The position numbers were made by a program, and so were the translations under genes. From NCBI GenBank assembly GCA_050186825.1, contig JBFWYD010000002.1:1-64000 (forward strand): DNA of 64,000 bases. The letters are read 5' to 3'. Positions 25,313 to 34,168 of the stretch are shown here, in pieces. How positions within the stretch are numbered: position 1 is the first letter of the stretch; every line of letters begins with the position of its first letter. The stretch is from NORP233 sp050186825 (GTDB lineage Bacteria > Planctomycetota > J058). Under the pieces are notes generated by a model that saw only the letters and a list, made by a program, of their open reading frames with translations, did not search any database and was not told where the DNA came from.

Positions 25313-28120
25313 TCAGTTCTGCTCATAGCTCTGGAGCAGGAGCGCGTTGGCCCGCGCGTCGGCGTCGTCGGCCGCGGGGCCCTGGCCCGTTAGCCGATAG
25401 AGGCGGGACAGGCGGCGCAGGCCGCTGGCCAGGTCCTGGGAGAGCGCGCCCGTGGCCTCGCCCACCTCCAGCTGACGGAGCTGGGTGGCCAGCGCGCCGA
25501 GCGGGTCGCCGGCCGCCTCCTGGAGCGCGCCGCGCTGGGCGAGGAGCGGGAGCAGGCGCTCGTCCTGCGGGCCGTGAGCGGCCTCGACCTGCGCCAGCTC
25601 GGCCGCGGTCTCGGCCAGGGCGACCGCGAAGGGGTGCCCCGCGGGCAGCTCGGGCGGATGCAGGAGCTCGTCGGGGAGGTGCCCGGCGGGCGGCGCGCCG
25701 CGGTGGTTGCCCGCGACGAACACCGACCAGCGCCGGCCGGCCTCGATCAGCTCGGGCACGCCGGTGTCGATCAGGTCTTCGCTCAGGTAGTGGCTGCCGA
25801 ACACCAGCACGCTGTTCTCGGCGAAGTGCTCGCGCGGGAGCTGGCGCTGCTGCTCGATCAGGAGGTCCACCAGGCGCAGGAACAGGCCCGGGTCGTCCTG
25901 GGGGAGCCGCTCGCCGGCGTGGTAGACCGCCTGGACCAGGTGCGTCCAGCGCTCGTGCGCCGGGGCGTCGTCCTCGAGCAGGGAGCGGAGGAAGGACCAG
26001 GCCAGCTCCGCCAGGAGCGCGCGCCCGTCGCCCTGGTGCGTGCGCTGCCAGGCGTGCTCGAGCCGGCTGAGGCGGTGGCCGCTGGCGGGCTGGTGCAGCT
26101 CGGGCGGGAAGCTCACCCGCCGCAGGGGGGCGGTCAGCCGCTGCCAGGGGAGGTGGATCGGGAAGGCGCGCAGCTTCTCGTCGAGCTCGCCCGCGGCCGC
26201 CTGCGCCGCCACGTGCCGGGCCAGCTCGGGGTCGACCGGGAGCATCTGGTCGCCCGTCAGCCCGCGGACCACGACCTGGCCGGGTTCGACCTTGACCCAG
26301 CAGCTCGCCTCGCCGCGCGGGGTGGTGACCGCGAAGCGGTGCACGCCCGGCGGCACGCCGCGGAAGCCGCGCTCGGCGTAGGGGAGCTGGAGCAGGTTCA
26401 CCGAGACGATCCCCTCGCCCACCTCGAGCAGGACCACGCGTCCATCCGCCAGGGCGGCCAGGTCGGCGGCCGGCGCCGGCGAGGGGTCGGCCCCAGCGCC
26501 GACGGAGGAAGGCGCCGCGGGCGGGGGGACCACCGCGTTGCCGGCGGGGAAGCGGGCGGCGAGGCGCCGCTCCAGCTCGTCCGTCCCGAGGTCGAGCAGG
26601 CGGCCGAGCTTGAGGATCCGCCGCCGCTCGGGCGGCGAGAGCACGCCGTCCGCGGCGGCCAGCTCGATCAGCTCCGAGACGAGCATCTCGCGCTCGGTCT
26701 CGTCCTTGCCGACCTCGAGGTTCTTGCCGGCGCGGCCCTCCTCGGCCAGGTCGCGCGCCTCCTCGCGCGAGATCCCGTGCCGGACGCGGAAGCCCTCGAG
26801 CAGGGTCACCTCGCCGCGCGCGATCTCGCCGTCGCAGGCGGCCAGGTTCCAGAGCAGGCGGTAGATCCGCCGCAGCCCGCGCGGCGTGGGGCGCTCCTCG
26901 CGCGCGGCCGCCTCGCGCTGGGCCGGGGTGAAGCGCGCGAGCACGGCCCGGCGCAGCGCCTCGCGCGGCACGCCCAGGAGCTCCGCGAACACGACCAGCC
27001 GCTTCTCCTCCTCGCGCGCCAGCCGGCCGTCGGCCGCGGCCACGTCGAGCATCGCGTCGAGCAGCAGCGCGCGCTCCGCCGGGTTGCCGCCCACGGACAG
27101 GCGCTCGCTGGCCGCGGCCTCCGCCTCGAGGCGCCCGAGCTCGTCGTCGGCGATCCCGAAGCAGTCGCAGAAGGCGCGCAGCACCTCGCGCTCGCGCGGG
27201 TGGACCTCGCCGTCGCAGGCGGCCAGGTGGTAGAGCACCCGGTAGATCCTGCGCACACCGTTGGGGCTGACCGCCCCAGGAGGGAGCACCCCGCTGTCGT
27301 GCGAGACCTCGCCCTCCTCGCTCGCGTCCGCGCCCGGCCCAGGACCCGGCCCAGGACCCCCAGGACCCGGCCCAGGTCCACCGGGCGCGGGCTCCCCGCG
27401 CGCGAGCTCGGGCGTCGAGCCGCGCACGGGCATGTGGACCACCTCGAGGCCCCCGGCCTGCGCCAGCTCCGCCCAGAGGGGGTGCGCCGCGTCGATCTGC
27501 TCCTGGAGGCAGAACAGCTCCCCCGCGACCAGCGCGAAGTCGAGCCACACCCGGCCCATGTAGCTCGCCGACGCGACCTTGAGCCCGACCGCGGGCGGGA
27601 TCCGCTCCCCGCCCGGGCGCGCGGTGCCGAGCGCGGCCAGGGCGCGGTCGAGCATGTGGCCGCAGCCGGGTTGGAGCGTGACGTCCACGTCGGCCGCCAG
27701 GGGCGGCGGCTCGTGGCGCGCGTCCTCGGGGGCGGGCACGAAGAACAGGGCCAGGCCCGGGACCCAGGCCCCCTCCTCCTCGCGGCAGGCGGCCGCCGCG
27801 AGCACCACCCCGCGCAGCTCGCCCTGCGCGGCCAGGCGCGCGAGGGTGTGCGCCAGCGCGCGCCGGCCCAGCTCGAGCACGGCGAGCGCGTCCTCGCGCC
27901 GCTGGGCGGGCATCTGCGGCATGTAGACCCCGGCCATCACCGCGGTCGCGTCGCTGAGCGGGAGGAAGAACTCCGCGCGCAGGTTGTGCGGGTCATCGCG
28001 CTCGCTCAGGGCCGAGAGCTGAAAGGGCCAGCGCTGCGAGAGCGCGGCCACGCGGGCGTCGGTGGGCAGCAGGAAGGAGATCGTCCCTGCCGGCGTGCTC
28101 AGGCTCTCGCGTCGTGCCAT
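25313..28120 (-). CDS. large cytoplasmic protein with duplicated TerB-like modules and AAR2-like C-terminal region
   Basis: A 935-residue protein not seen as a known single family. Residues about 285-527 contain two tandem pairs of TerB-like helical modules: GVRRIYRVLYHLAACDGEVH paired with AMLDVAAADGRLAREEEKR, then GLRRIYRLLWNLAACDGEIA paired with ELIELAAADGVLSPPERRR. From about 555 the text GRVVLLEVGEG, GFRGVPPGVHRFAV and VEPGQVVVRGL resembles the N-terminal domain of the eukaryotic U5 snRNP factor AAR2, and LLAELAWSFLRSLLED with LFLRLVDLLIEQQRQLP resembles its C-terminal helices. A proline/glycine linker precedes the TerB part. No signal peptide or membrane span is visible. Start ATG 28120 is chosen over an upstream frame because a TAGGAT hexamer lies at 28146-28151. 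The AAR2 reading is from memory and needs a profile search. Confidence 0.65.
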   Translation of the reverse strand: MARRESLSTPAGTISFLLPTDARVAALSQRWPFQLSALSERDDPHNLRAEFFLPLSDATAVMAGVYMPQMPAQRREDALAVLELGRRALAHTLARLAAQGELRGVVLAAAACREEEGAWVPGLALFFVPAPEDARHEPPPLAADVDVTLQPGCGHMLDRALAALGTARPGGERIPPAVGLKVASASYMGRVWLDFALVAGELFCLQEQIDAAHPLWAELAQAGGLEVVHMPVRGSTPELARGEPAPGGPGPGPGGPGPGPGPGADASEEGEVSHDSGVLPPGAVSPNGVRRIYRVLYHLAACDGEVHPREREVLRAFCDCFGIADDELGRLEAEAAASERLSVGGNPAERALLLDAMLDVAAADGRLAREEEKRLVVFAELLGVPREALRRAVLARFTPAQREAAAREERPTPRGLRRIYRLLWNLAACDGEIARGEVTLLEGFRVRHGISREEARDLAEEGRAGKNLEVGKDETEREMLVSELIELAAADGVLSPPERRRILKLGRLLDLGTDELERRLAARFPAGNAVVPPPAAPSSVGAGADPSPAPAADLAALADGRVVLLEVGEGIVSVNLLQLPYAERGFRGVPPGVHRFAVTTPRGEASCWVKVEPGQVVVRGLTGDQMLPVDPELARHVAAQAAAGELDEKLRAFPIHLPWQRLTAPLRRVSFPPELHQPASGHRLSRLEHAWQRTHQGDGRALLAELAWSFLRSLLEDDAPAHERWTHLVQAVYHAGERLPQDDPGLFLRLVDLLIEQQRQLPREHFAENSVLVFGSHYLSEDLIDTGVPELIEAGRRWSVFVAGNHRGAPPAGHLPDELLHPPELPAGHPFAVALAETAAELAQVEAAHGPQDERLLPLLAQRGALQEAAGDPLGALATQLRQLEVGEATGALSQDLASGLRRLSRLYRLTGQGPAADDADARANALLLQSYEQN

Positions 28121-28145
28121 TCGAAGCCCCGGATCGAGGGGCGCG

Positions 28146-28151
28146 ATCCTA
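28146..28151 (-). promoter_or_regulatory. -10-like TAGGAT of the TerB/AAR2-like gene
   Basis: TAGGAT on the minus strand, 25 nt before ATG 28120, in a 146-bp divergent promoter region. Confidence 0.35.
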
Positions 28152-28254
28152 GCGCGGGTTCGGCCCGCGCCTCGCGCCCGACCGGCAGTGTGCCACCCGC
28201 GAGGGTCGCGCTCCAACGGGTCGTGCGCGCGGGGCGCCCTCCTGGCGGCCGGTT

Positions 28255-28260
28255 TATAGT
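28255..28260 (+). promoter_or_regulatory. -10 TATAGT giving a probable leaderless transcript
   Basis: TATAGT, the only AT-rich hexamer in the region, ends 6 nt before the GTG at 28267. A transcript starting at the usual distance would begin at the start codon itself. Confidence 0.45.
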
Positions 28261-28266
28261 CCCGGC

Positions 28267-30438
28267 GTGGTCCCCGCGGTCCCCGGGCTGGAGGTCGGCG
28301 AGCGGCTCGCCCGCGTGGGTGAGGTCAGCGTGCATCGGGCCGTGCGCCTGGTGGACGCCCGGCCGGTGCGGCTGACCTACCTCGCCCTCGACGACCCGCC
28401 CACGCCCGAGCAGGAAGAGCGGCAGCAGCGCTTCCTCGAGGACGGCGAGCGGCTGCTCGGAGCCCGCAGCGAGGCGCTGCTGCACTCCTTCGACCTGGGC
28501 GAGGCCGCGGGCGGCTGCTGGCTGGTCCAGCAGGCCGTGGACGGCGTGGCGCTGCGCGAGCTGATCGAGTCCGCCCCCACCCTGCTCGAGGTGCCCGTAG
28601 CGCTGGCGCTCGGGATCTCGCTCGGCGAGGCCCTCGCCGCGCTGGAGCTGGTGGACCTCGTGCACCGCGACATCGGCCTCGACAACCTGCTGATCGATCG
28701 CGAGGGGCGCGCGCGCCTGGTCGGCTTCGGGCTGAACGTCGAGTCGAGCTACGACCGGCTCAGCGCCGGGCAGGCGCCGCTGACCAGCGTCGACTTCCTC
28801 AGCCCCGAGCAGGTCGAGGGCGACCTGCCCCTGACCCCCAAGACCGACGTCTACGGGCTGGGCGCCACCCTGTTCCGCTGCCTGTGCGGCCGCGCGCCCC
28901 ACGCCGGCGCGACCCTCTTCACCCGCCTGCGCTCGATCGCGCACGAGCCGCCGCCCGACCTGCGCGCGCTCCGCCCCGAGGTCCCCGACGGGCTGGCCGA
29001 GGTGCTCGGGCGCTGCCTGGAGTGGGACGCCGACGACCGGCCCCTGGCCCGCGACCTGGCCCCGCTCCTGCGCATCGTGGCGCGCGAGTACGGGCTCGAG
29101 GGCGAGGGCTGGGAGCGCCAGGCGCTCGCGGCCTGGGTGGCGCGCCACCTGGCCCGCCGCGGCCCCGAGCCGCGCGCCGGCGCGCTCCTGCGCCTGATAG
29201 GCACCGACCGCGCGCTCGAGCGCCCGCTCGGCCTGGGGCGCCCGATCGAGGTCGGCCGCTCGAACGACTCCGAGATCTCGCTCCGCTTCGGCTGGATCTC
29301 GCGCCGCCACGCGCGCATCGAGCTCGGCCCCGACGGCGTGGTGCGCGTGACCGACCTGCGCAGCGCCAACGGGACCTCGCTCAACCGCGAGCGGATCCAG
29401 GGCACGCACCCGCTCAAGGACGACGACCTGGTCACCTTCGGCAAGTCGACCTTCGAGGTCACGGTCCTGCGCGGCGACGAGGTGCCCGGCGCGCGCTCCT
29501 GCGAGCTCTGCACCCGCGACCTGACCGGGGCCCTGCTCGAGACCGCCGAGGCGCGCCTGGCCTGCCAGGAGCGCCTCGAGCAGGACCGCGCCGCCAGCGA
29601 GGCGCGGATCGTGGCCGCCCTGGCCGAGGCCCACTTCGAGGTCGTGGACCAGCGCGGCAGCCTCGGCCTGTTCCGCCGCTACCGGGCCAACCGGCGCAAG
29701 CGCACCTTCCTCGTCTCGGCCATCGAGCTCGGGGCCCGCAACGCGCGCCGCTTCGCCGACGCCAGCCAGAAGGCGCTCCTGCTCAAGCACCGGGCCATCC
29801 TCCCGGTGCTCGACATCGACGTGCGCGCGGGGACCCTGATCGTGGTGTGCCAGGACCGCGCGGCCGAGACCCTGGGCGAGCGCGTGGCCGCGCAGGGGCC
29901 GATGCGCGCGGGCGAGGTGGCGGCCCTGGGCGGCGCGCTGGCCGACGCCCTCGACGCCGCCCTGCGCGAGGGCGTGTGCGGCTTCGTCCGCCCCGACCTG
30001 CTCCTGATCGGCGACGACGGGGCGCCCGCGCTGCTCGACCTCGGCCTGGCCCCCGGCCTGGTCGAGGCCGCGCGCAAGCGCCCCGGCCTGTGCGTGCGCC
30101 CCTGCTACCTCGCGCCGGAGGCGCCCGAGGTCAACGCGCTCACCCCCGCGGGCGTGGTCTACGGGCTCGGCGGCACCCTGGTCTACGCCCTGACCGGCCA
30201 GCCCCCGGCCGAGGAGCGCGCGGGCGAGCGCTACGACTACCTGCCCGTGAGCTACGTCCCCGGCGTGTCGCGCCGGCTGGCGAGCCTGCTCGCGCGCTGC
30301 ACGGCCCTCGACCCGAGCGAGCGCCCGCAGTCGCCGGGCTCGCTCGTGCTCGACTTCGAGGGCCTGACCGCCGACACCGCGCCGCCCCGCGACACGCCCC
30401 TGGGCGAGGACGACAGCACCCGCCCGCCTGGCACGTGA
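28267..30438 (+). CDS. pseudokinase - FHA - pseudokinase protein
   Basis: A 723-residue protein with three domains. The first kinase fold (about 10-270) keeps overall kinase sequence (YGLGATLFRCLCGRAP) but has lost catalysis: no glycine-rich loop, HRDIGLDN instead of HRDLKPxN, and GFGL instead of DFG. The centre (about 310-400) is a canonical FHA domain with GRSNDSEISL, SRRHARI and SANGTSLN, which binds phosphothreonine. The last 290 residues are a second degenerate kinase fold with VRPDLLLIGDDG at the catalytic loop, DLGL at the DFG position and VYGLGGTLVYALTGQPP. It is therefore a predicted scaffold that reads kinase output, not a kinase. The stop overlaps the next GTG by 4 bp. Confidence 0.85.
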   Translation: MVPAVPGLEVGERLARVGEVSVHRAVRLVDARPVRLTYLALDDPPTPEQEERQQRFLEDGERLLGARSEALLHSFDLGEAAGGCWLVQQAVDGVALRELIESAPTLLEVPVALALGISLGEALAALELVDLVHRDIGLDNLLIDREGRARLVGFGLNVESSYDRLSAGQAPLTSVDFLSPEQVEGDLPLTPKTDVYGLGATLFRCLCGRAPHAGATLFTRLRSIAHEPPPDLRALRPEVPDGLAEVLGRCLEWDADDRPLARDLAPLLRIVAREYGLEGEGWERQALAAWVARHLARRGPEPRAGALLRLIGTDRALERPLGLGRPIEVGRSNDSEISLRFGWISRRHARIELGPDGVVRVTDLRSANGTSLNRERIQGTHPLKDDDLVTFGKSTFEVTVLRGDEVPGARSCELCTRDLTGALLETAEARLACQERLEQDRAASEARIVAALAEAHFEVVDQRGSLGLFRRYRANRRKRTFLVSAIELGARNARRFADASQKALLLKHRAILPVLDIDVRAGTLIVVCQDRAAETLGERVAAQGPMRAGEVAALGGALADALDAALREGVCGFVRPDLLLIGDDGAPALLDLGLAPGLVEAARKRPGLCVRPCYLAPEAPEVNALTPAGVVYGLGGTLVYALTGQPPAEERAGERYDYLPVSYVPGVSRRLASLLARCTALDPSERPQSPGSLVLDFEGLTADTAPPRDTPLGEDDSTRPPGT

Positions 30439-31394
30439 GCGCAGCGGCCGCGGCCCGCGCCGAGACCAGGGGCGAGGTCCGCTACGGGACCGCCGGCTGG
30501 TCCTTCGCCGACTGGTACGGGACCTTCTATCCGGCGCCGGCCACGGACGACGGCCCCGGGGCCCTGTTCACGGGCGTGCTCGACGAGGCCCCCGACGAGG
30601 ACCTGGCCCTCGCCCGCCGCGAGCCGCTCCGCTACTACGCGCGCTACTTCGACGCGGTCGAGGTCAACGCCAGCTTCTACCGGATCCCCTCCCCGCGCAG
30701 CGCGGACGGCTGGGCGCGCCAGACCGAGCGCCGCGCGCCCGGCGAGCGCGAGTTCCTGTTCGCGGTCAAGCTCAACCAGGCCTTCACCCACGAGGACCAG
30801 GACGACCCGCGCGAGGTCCAGGCCATGCGCGACTGCCTGGCCCCGCTCGCGGACCGCGGCCGGCTGGCGGCCGTGCTCGCCCAGTTCCCCCAGCACTTCG
30901 CCTGGGGCGAGCGCAGCCGCGAGCGCCTGGCCCGCCTGCGCGAGCTGTTTCGCGAGCTGCCGTTGGCCGTCGAGGTCCGCCACGCCTCGTGGGACCAGGA
31001 CGAGGCCTTCGAGTTCCTGGCCGCGCACGAGCTCTGCGCCGCGAGCATCGACCAGCCTCAGGGGCGCAACACCATCACCCCGACCCTGCGCGTGACCCGG
31101 CCCGAGCTCGCCTACGTGCGCCTGCACGGCCGCAACCGGGAGGCCTGGTTCGCCAAGGGCGCGGGGCGCGACCAGAAGTACGACTACCTCTACGGCGAGG
31201 GCGAGCTCGACGAGTGGAGCGCGCGGATCAAGGCCTTCTCGGGCCTGGCGGCGCGCACGCTCGTGATCGCCAACAACCACTACCGCGGCAAGGCCCCGGC
31301 CAACGCGCTCGAGCTGCGCGCGCGCGGCGGCGAGCAGGTGACGGTCCCGCGCGCGCTGGCGCGCACCTACGCCCGGCTGGAACGGCTGAGGTGA
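30435..31394 (+). CDS. DUF72 family protein
   Basis: A 319-residue protein of the DUF72/YecE family, a TIM-barrel fold of unknown function. Signatures: VRYGTAGWSFADWYGTFYP at the start, YFDAVEVNASFYRIP, and VRLHGRNREAWF near the C-terminus. The start is GTG 30435 inside the preceding stop; its own TGA overlaps the GTG of the next gene, so three genes are translationally coupled. No catalytic role can be stated. In other bacteria DUF72 genes occur near nucleic-acid processing genes, which would fit the pseudouridine synthase next door, but that is inference. Confidence 0.88.
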   Translation: MSAAAAARAETRGEVRYGTAGWSFADWYGTFYPAPATDDGPGALFTGVLDEAPDEDLALARREPLRYYARYFDAVEVNASFYRIPSPRSADGWARQTERRAPGEREFLFAVKLNQAFTHEDQDDPREVQAMRDCLAPLADRGRLAAVLAQFPQHFAWGERSRERLARLRELFRELPLAVEVRHASWDQDEAFEFLAAHELCAASIDQPQGRNTITPTLRVTRPELAYVRLHGRNREAWFAKGAGRDQKYDYLYGEGELDEWSARIKAFSGLAARTLVIANNHYRGKAPANALELRARGGEQVTVPRALARTYARLERLR

Positions 31395-32446
31395 GGCGGC
31401 GGCGCAAGGCCCCGCGCGAGGTGCGCCAGGCCCCGCGCGACCTCTCGCGCGCCGTGGACGAGCTGAGCTGGACGGTCGAGCTCGACGACCACGAGCAGCG
31501 GCTCGACCTGTTCCTCTCCGCGCGCCTGGAGTGGCGCTCGCGGACCTCGATCGTCGAGCTGCTCCAGGCCGGGCAGGTCCGGGTCGGCGAGGAGGTCGTG
31601 CGCAAGAAGGCCTGGCGCGTCCGTCAGGGCGACCGGGTGGCCGTGGCCGTCCCCCCGCCCGAGGAGCCCGAGCGCCACGCCGAGCTGGCCGAGGAGCTCG
31701 AGCCCGCGGTGCTCTACGAGGACGAGCACCTGATCGCGCTGGCCAAGCCGGCCGGGCTGGTGGTGCACCCGGTCGGGCGGATCCGGGTCAACACCCTGAT
31801 CCAGGCGCTCCACTGGCGGTTTCGCCACGGCGCGCGCCAGGGCGAGGAGGTGCTCGGGGGCTCGCGCCCGGGCGAGGTCGGCCCCGTGGTCCCGCGGGTG
31901 TGCCACCGCCTCGACCGCGACACCTCGGGCGTGATCGTGCTCGCCAAGAACGCCGCGGCCCGGACCGCCCTCGGGCTCGTGATCGAGGGCGACCGCCGCG
32001 CGCTGGGCGAGCTGACCAAGGAGTACGTGGCCTGTGTGCACGGCGCGCCCGACCCGCCCACGGGCGAGGTCGACGCCGCGATCGGCCCCGACGAGGCCAG
32101 CGAGAACGAGGTGCTCGTGACCCTCCGCCCCGACGGCCTCCCCGCGCGCACGAGCTACGCGGTCGAGGCGGTCCACGGCGCGCGCTCCTGGGTGCGCTTC
32201 ACGCTGCACACCGGCCGTCAGCACCAGATCCGGATCCACGCGGCCCAGGGCCTCGGCTGCCCGATCCTGTGCGACCCGCTCTACGGGCGCGGAGAGCGCG
32301 GGTTTCCGGAGGGGGTGCCGGTCATCGCTCGCCAGGCGCTCCACGCCGAGCGGCTGGTCCTGCCCCACCCGGCGAGCGGCGCGCCCCTCGGGCTGCGCGC
32401 GCCCTGGCCCGCGGACCTGCGCGCGCTCTTCGAGCGCGCGGACTAG
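31391..32446 (+). CDS. RluD-family RNA pseudouridine synthase
   Basis: Isomerises uridine in RNA, probably 23S rRNA. The 351 residues include an S4-like RNA-binding region (RLDLFLSARLEWRSRTSIVELL, VRVGEEVVRKKAW) and the catalytic motif HRLDRDTSGVIVLAKN with its aspartate, then TGRQHQIRIHA. An Arg/Lys-rich N-terminal extension of about 25 residues precedes S4. The GTG start at 31391 lies within the DUF72 stop. The stop TAG overlaps by 3 bp the stop of the convergent kinase gene (CTAG). Exact target uridine cannot be told; RluD or RluC-like specificity are both possible. Confidence 0.92.
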   Translation: MRRRRKAPREVRQAPRDLSRAVDELSWTVELDDHEQRLDLFLSARLEWRSRTSIVELLQAGQVRVGEEVVRKKAWRVRQGDRVAVAVPPPEEPERHAELAEELEPAVLYEDEHLIALAKPAGLVVHPVGRIRVNTLIQALHWRFRHGARQGEEVLGGSRPGEVGPVVPRVCHRLDRDTSGVIVLAKNAAARTALGLVIEGDRRALGELTKEYVACVHGAPDPPTGEVDAAIGPDEASENEVLVTLRPDGLPARTSYAVEAVHGARSWVRFTLHTGRQHQIRIHAAQGLGCPILCDPLYGRGERGFPEGVPVIARQALHAERLVLPHPASGAPLGLRAPWPADLRALFERAD

Positions 32447-34083
32447 CCCTGGGAGGTGGCGCCGAACAGCGCGTCCGCGAGGACCTCGGCGTGGTCGAAG
32501 GCCAGGGTCAGGGGCTTGGCCCCCGGCGCCGCGTCGAGGGGGACGATCGCGACGCGCGCCCCGTGGCTCTCGCCCTGGGGCGAACCCGCGGCGCGGCGCC
32601 GCACCCGGAACCAGCGCAGCGGCGCCTGGAGCGCGACGCGCCGCGGGAGCGAGACCCGGTAGACGATCGTGATCACGCGCGTGCGCGGGTCGCGCCCGGG
32701 GGCGCCGTAGGCGCCGGCCTGGACCGCGGGCGGGAGCGGGTCCTCCAGGCCGGCCTTCTCGCGGAGCACTCGCGCGACGGTCTCGGCGAGGTCCTCCTCC
32801 ATCTGGACGAAGGTCCCGGGCAGCGCCAGCGCGCCCTGGAAGGGCGGGGCGCGGCGCTCGAGCAGGGCCACGGCGCGCGCGTCGGGGCTGCCCTCGAGCG
32901 GGGCCTCGAGCACCACGTCCACCGTGACCGAGGGACGGCGGAAGTCGTGCGCGCTGTAGCTGGCCAGGAACTCGCGGTCGGCCTCGCTCCCGCCGGCGGC
33001 GCCCTGGCTGCGGCCCTCGAGGAAGTCGTGCAGGGCGTCGGCGAGGCCGCGCGCGTCGGGGAAGCGCGCCGCGGGGTCGCGGGCCAGCGCGCGCTGGGCG
33101 ATCGCCTCGAGCGCGGGCGACACCTCGGGGCGGACCGTGCGCGGCGGCGGCGGCGTGGTCGCGGCGGCCAGGGCCCGGATCACCGCCGTGCGCGTGCCCG
33201 AGCGCGGCGGGGCGCCGGTCAGCATCTGGTAGAGGATCCCGCCCAGGCAGTAGACGTCGGCCGCAGGCCCCACGTCCTCGGGGTTGCCGGTCGCCTGCTC
33301 GGGCGCCATGAACACCGGCGTGCCCACGATCTCGCCGGCCTGGGTCTGGTCGCGGTCGCGCAGCGCCTCGACCAGGTCGCCCAGGCGCAGGGTCCGCCGC
33401 TCGGAGAGCGGGCGCGCCGGGGCGGGCGGCGCGGCCGGGCCGATCACCTTGGCCAGGCCCCAGTCGAGCACGTAGACCTCGCCGTGCTCGCCGACCATCA
33501 CGTTGCTCGGCTTGAGGTCGCGGTGCAGCACCCCGCGCGCGTGGGCGAAGGCCACCGCGCGGCATACGGTCACGAGCACCTGGAGTGTGCGGAAGCTCGG
33601 GCCGGGGCTCTCCTCGAGCAGCTCCTCGAGGCTGCGCCCGTGGACCAGCGGCATCGTGTAGTAGAGCTGGCCCGCCTCGGTGCGGCCCATCTCGAGCACC
33701 GGGATGATCACCGGGTGCTGGAGCTGCGCCGTGACCTGGGCCTCCTCGAGGAAGCGCTTGCGCACGGCCTCGGGCAGCTCGGGGCGGACCAGCTTGAGGG
33801 CCACCGCGCGGCGCAGGCTGGGGTCGAAGGCGCGGTAGACCACGCCCATCCCGCCCTGGCCGAGGACCTCCTGGAGCAGGAAGCGCCCGAGCTCGGCCCC
33901 GAGCGCGGGCAGCGGCGCGACGGGTCCCAGCGGGCGGGGGCCGGCGCTGACCACCGTGGTATCGCCGGCGCCGGCCGAAGGGGTCAGGTCCCAGCGCGGG
34001 AGCGGGACGGCCTGCGTCTTGGTCTCCTCCTCGCTCGCCGGCCGCGGCGCGGCGGGCGGCGCGTCCTCCCGCGGCTCGTCCAC
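32443..34083 (-). CDS. Ser/Thr kinase fused to an NrtR-like Nudix domain
   Basis: A 546-residue protein. The kinase domain (about 60-330) has LGQGGMGVVYRAF, VALKLV, HRDLKPSN, DWGLAK (DWG instead of DFG, tolerated in this group) and APEQA. It carries no membrane span. Residues about 345-545 form a second domain beginning YSAHDFRRPSVTVDVVL, then LPGTFVQMEEDLAETVARVL followed by REKAGL, the degenerate Nudix box typical of NrtR-type ADP-ribose sensors and hydrolases, then a wing-like Arg-rich stretch. A kinase that senses ADP-ribose or NAD metabolism is the natural inference. The start GTG 34083 is 6 nt after TAAGCT, a leaderless arrangement. Confidence 0.85.
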   Translation of the reverse strand: MDEPREDAPPAAPRPASEEETKTQAVPLPRWDLTPSAGAGDTTVVSAGPRPLGPVAPLPALGAELGRFLLQEVLGQGGMGVVYRAFDPSLRRAVALKLVRPELPEAVRKRFLEEAQVTAQLQHPVIIPVLEMGRTEAGQLYYTMPLVHGRSLEELLEESPGPSFRTLQVLVTVCRAVAFAHARGVLHRDLKPSNVMVGEHGEVYVLDWGLAKVIGPAAPPAPARPLSERRTLRLGDLVEALRDRDQTQAGEIVGTPVFMAPEQATGNPEDVGPAADVYCLGGILYQMLTGAPPRSGTRTAVIRALAAATTPPPPRTVRPEVSPALEAIAQRALARDPAARFPDARGLADALHDFLEGRSQGAAGGSEADREFLASYSAHDFRRPSVTVDVVLEAPLEGSPDARAVALLERRAPPFQGALALPGTFVQMEEDLAETVARVLREKAGLEDPLPPAVQAGAYGAPGRDPRTRVITIVYRVSLPRRVALQAPLRWFRVRRRAAGSPQGESHGARVAIVPLDAAPGAKPLTLAFDHAEVLADALFGATSQG

Positions 34084-34089
34084 GCCCCG

Positions 34090-34095
34090 AGCTTA
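34090..34095 (-). promoter_or_regulatory. -10-like TAAGCT of the kinase-Nudix gene
   Basis: TAAGCT on the minus strand, 6 nt before GTG 34083; predicted leaderless transcript. Confidence 0.35.
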
Positions 34096-34168
34096 CTGGC
34101 GGGCCGGTACGGGCGCAGCCGCGACGGCGGCCGGGACCCGCTGGCGAGGGCGCCGGCCTTGGGGCTGA

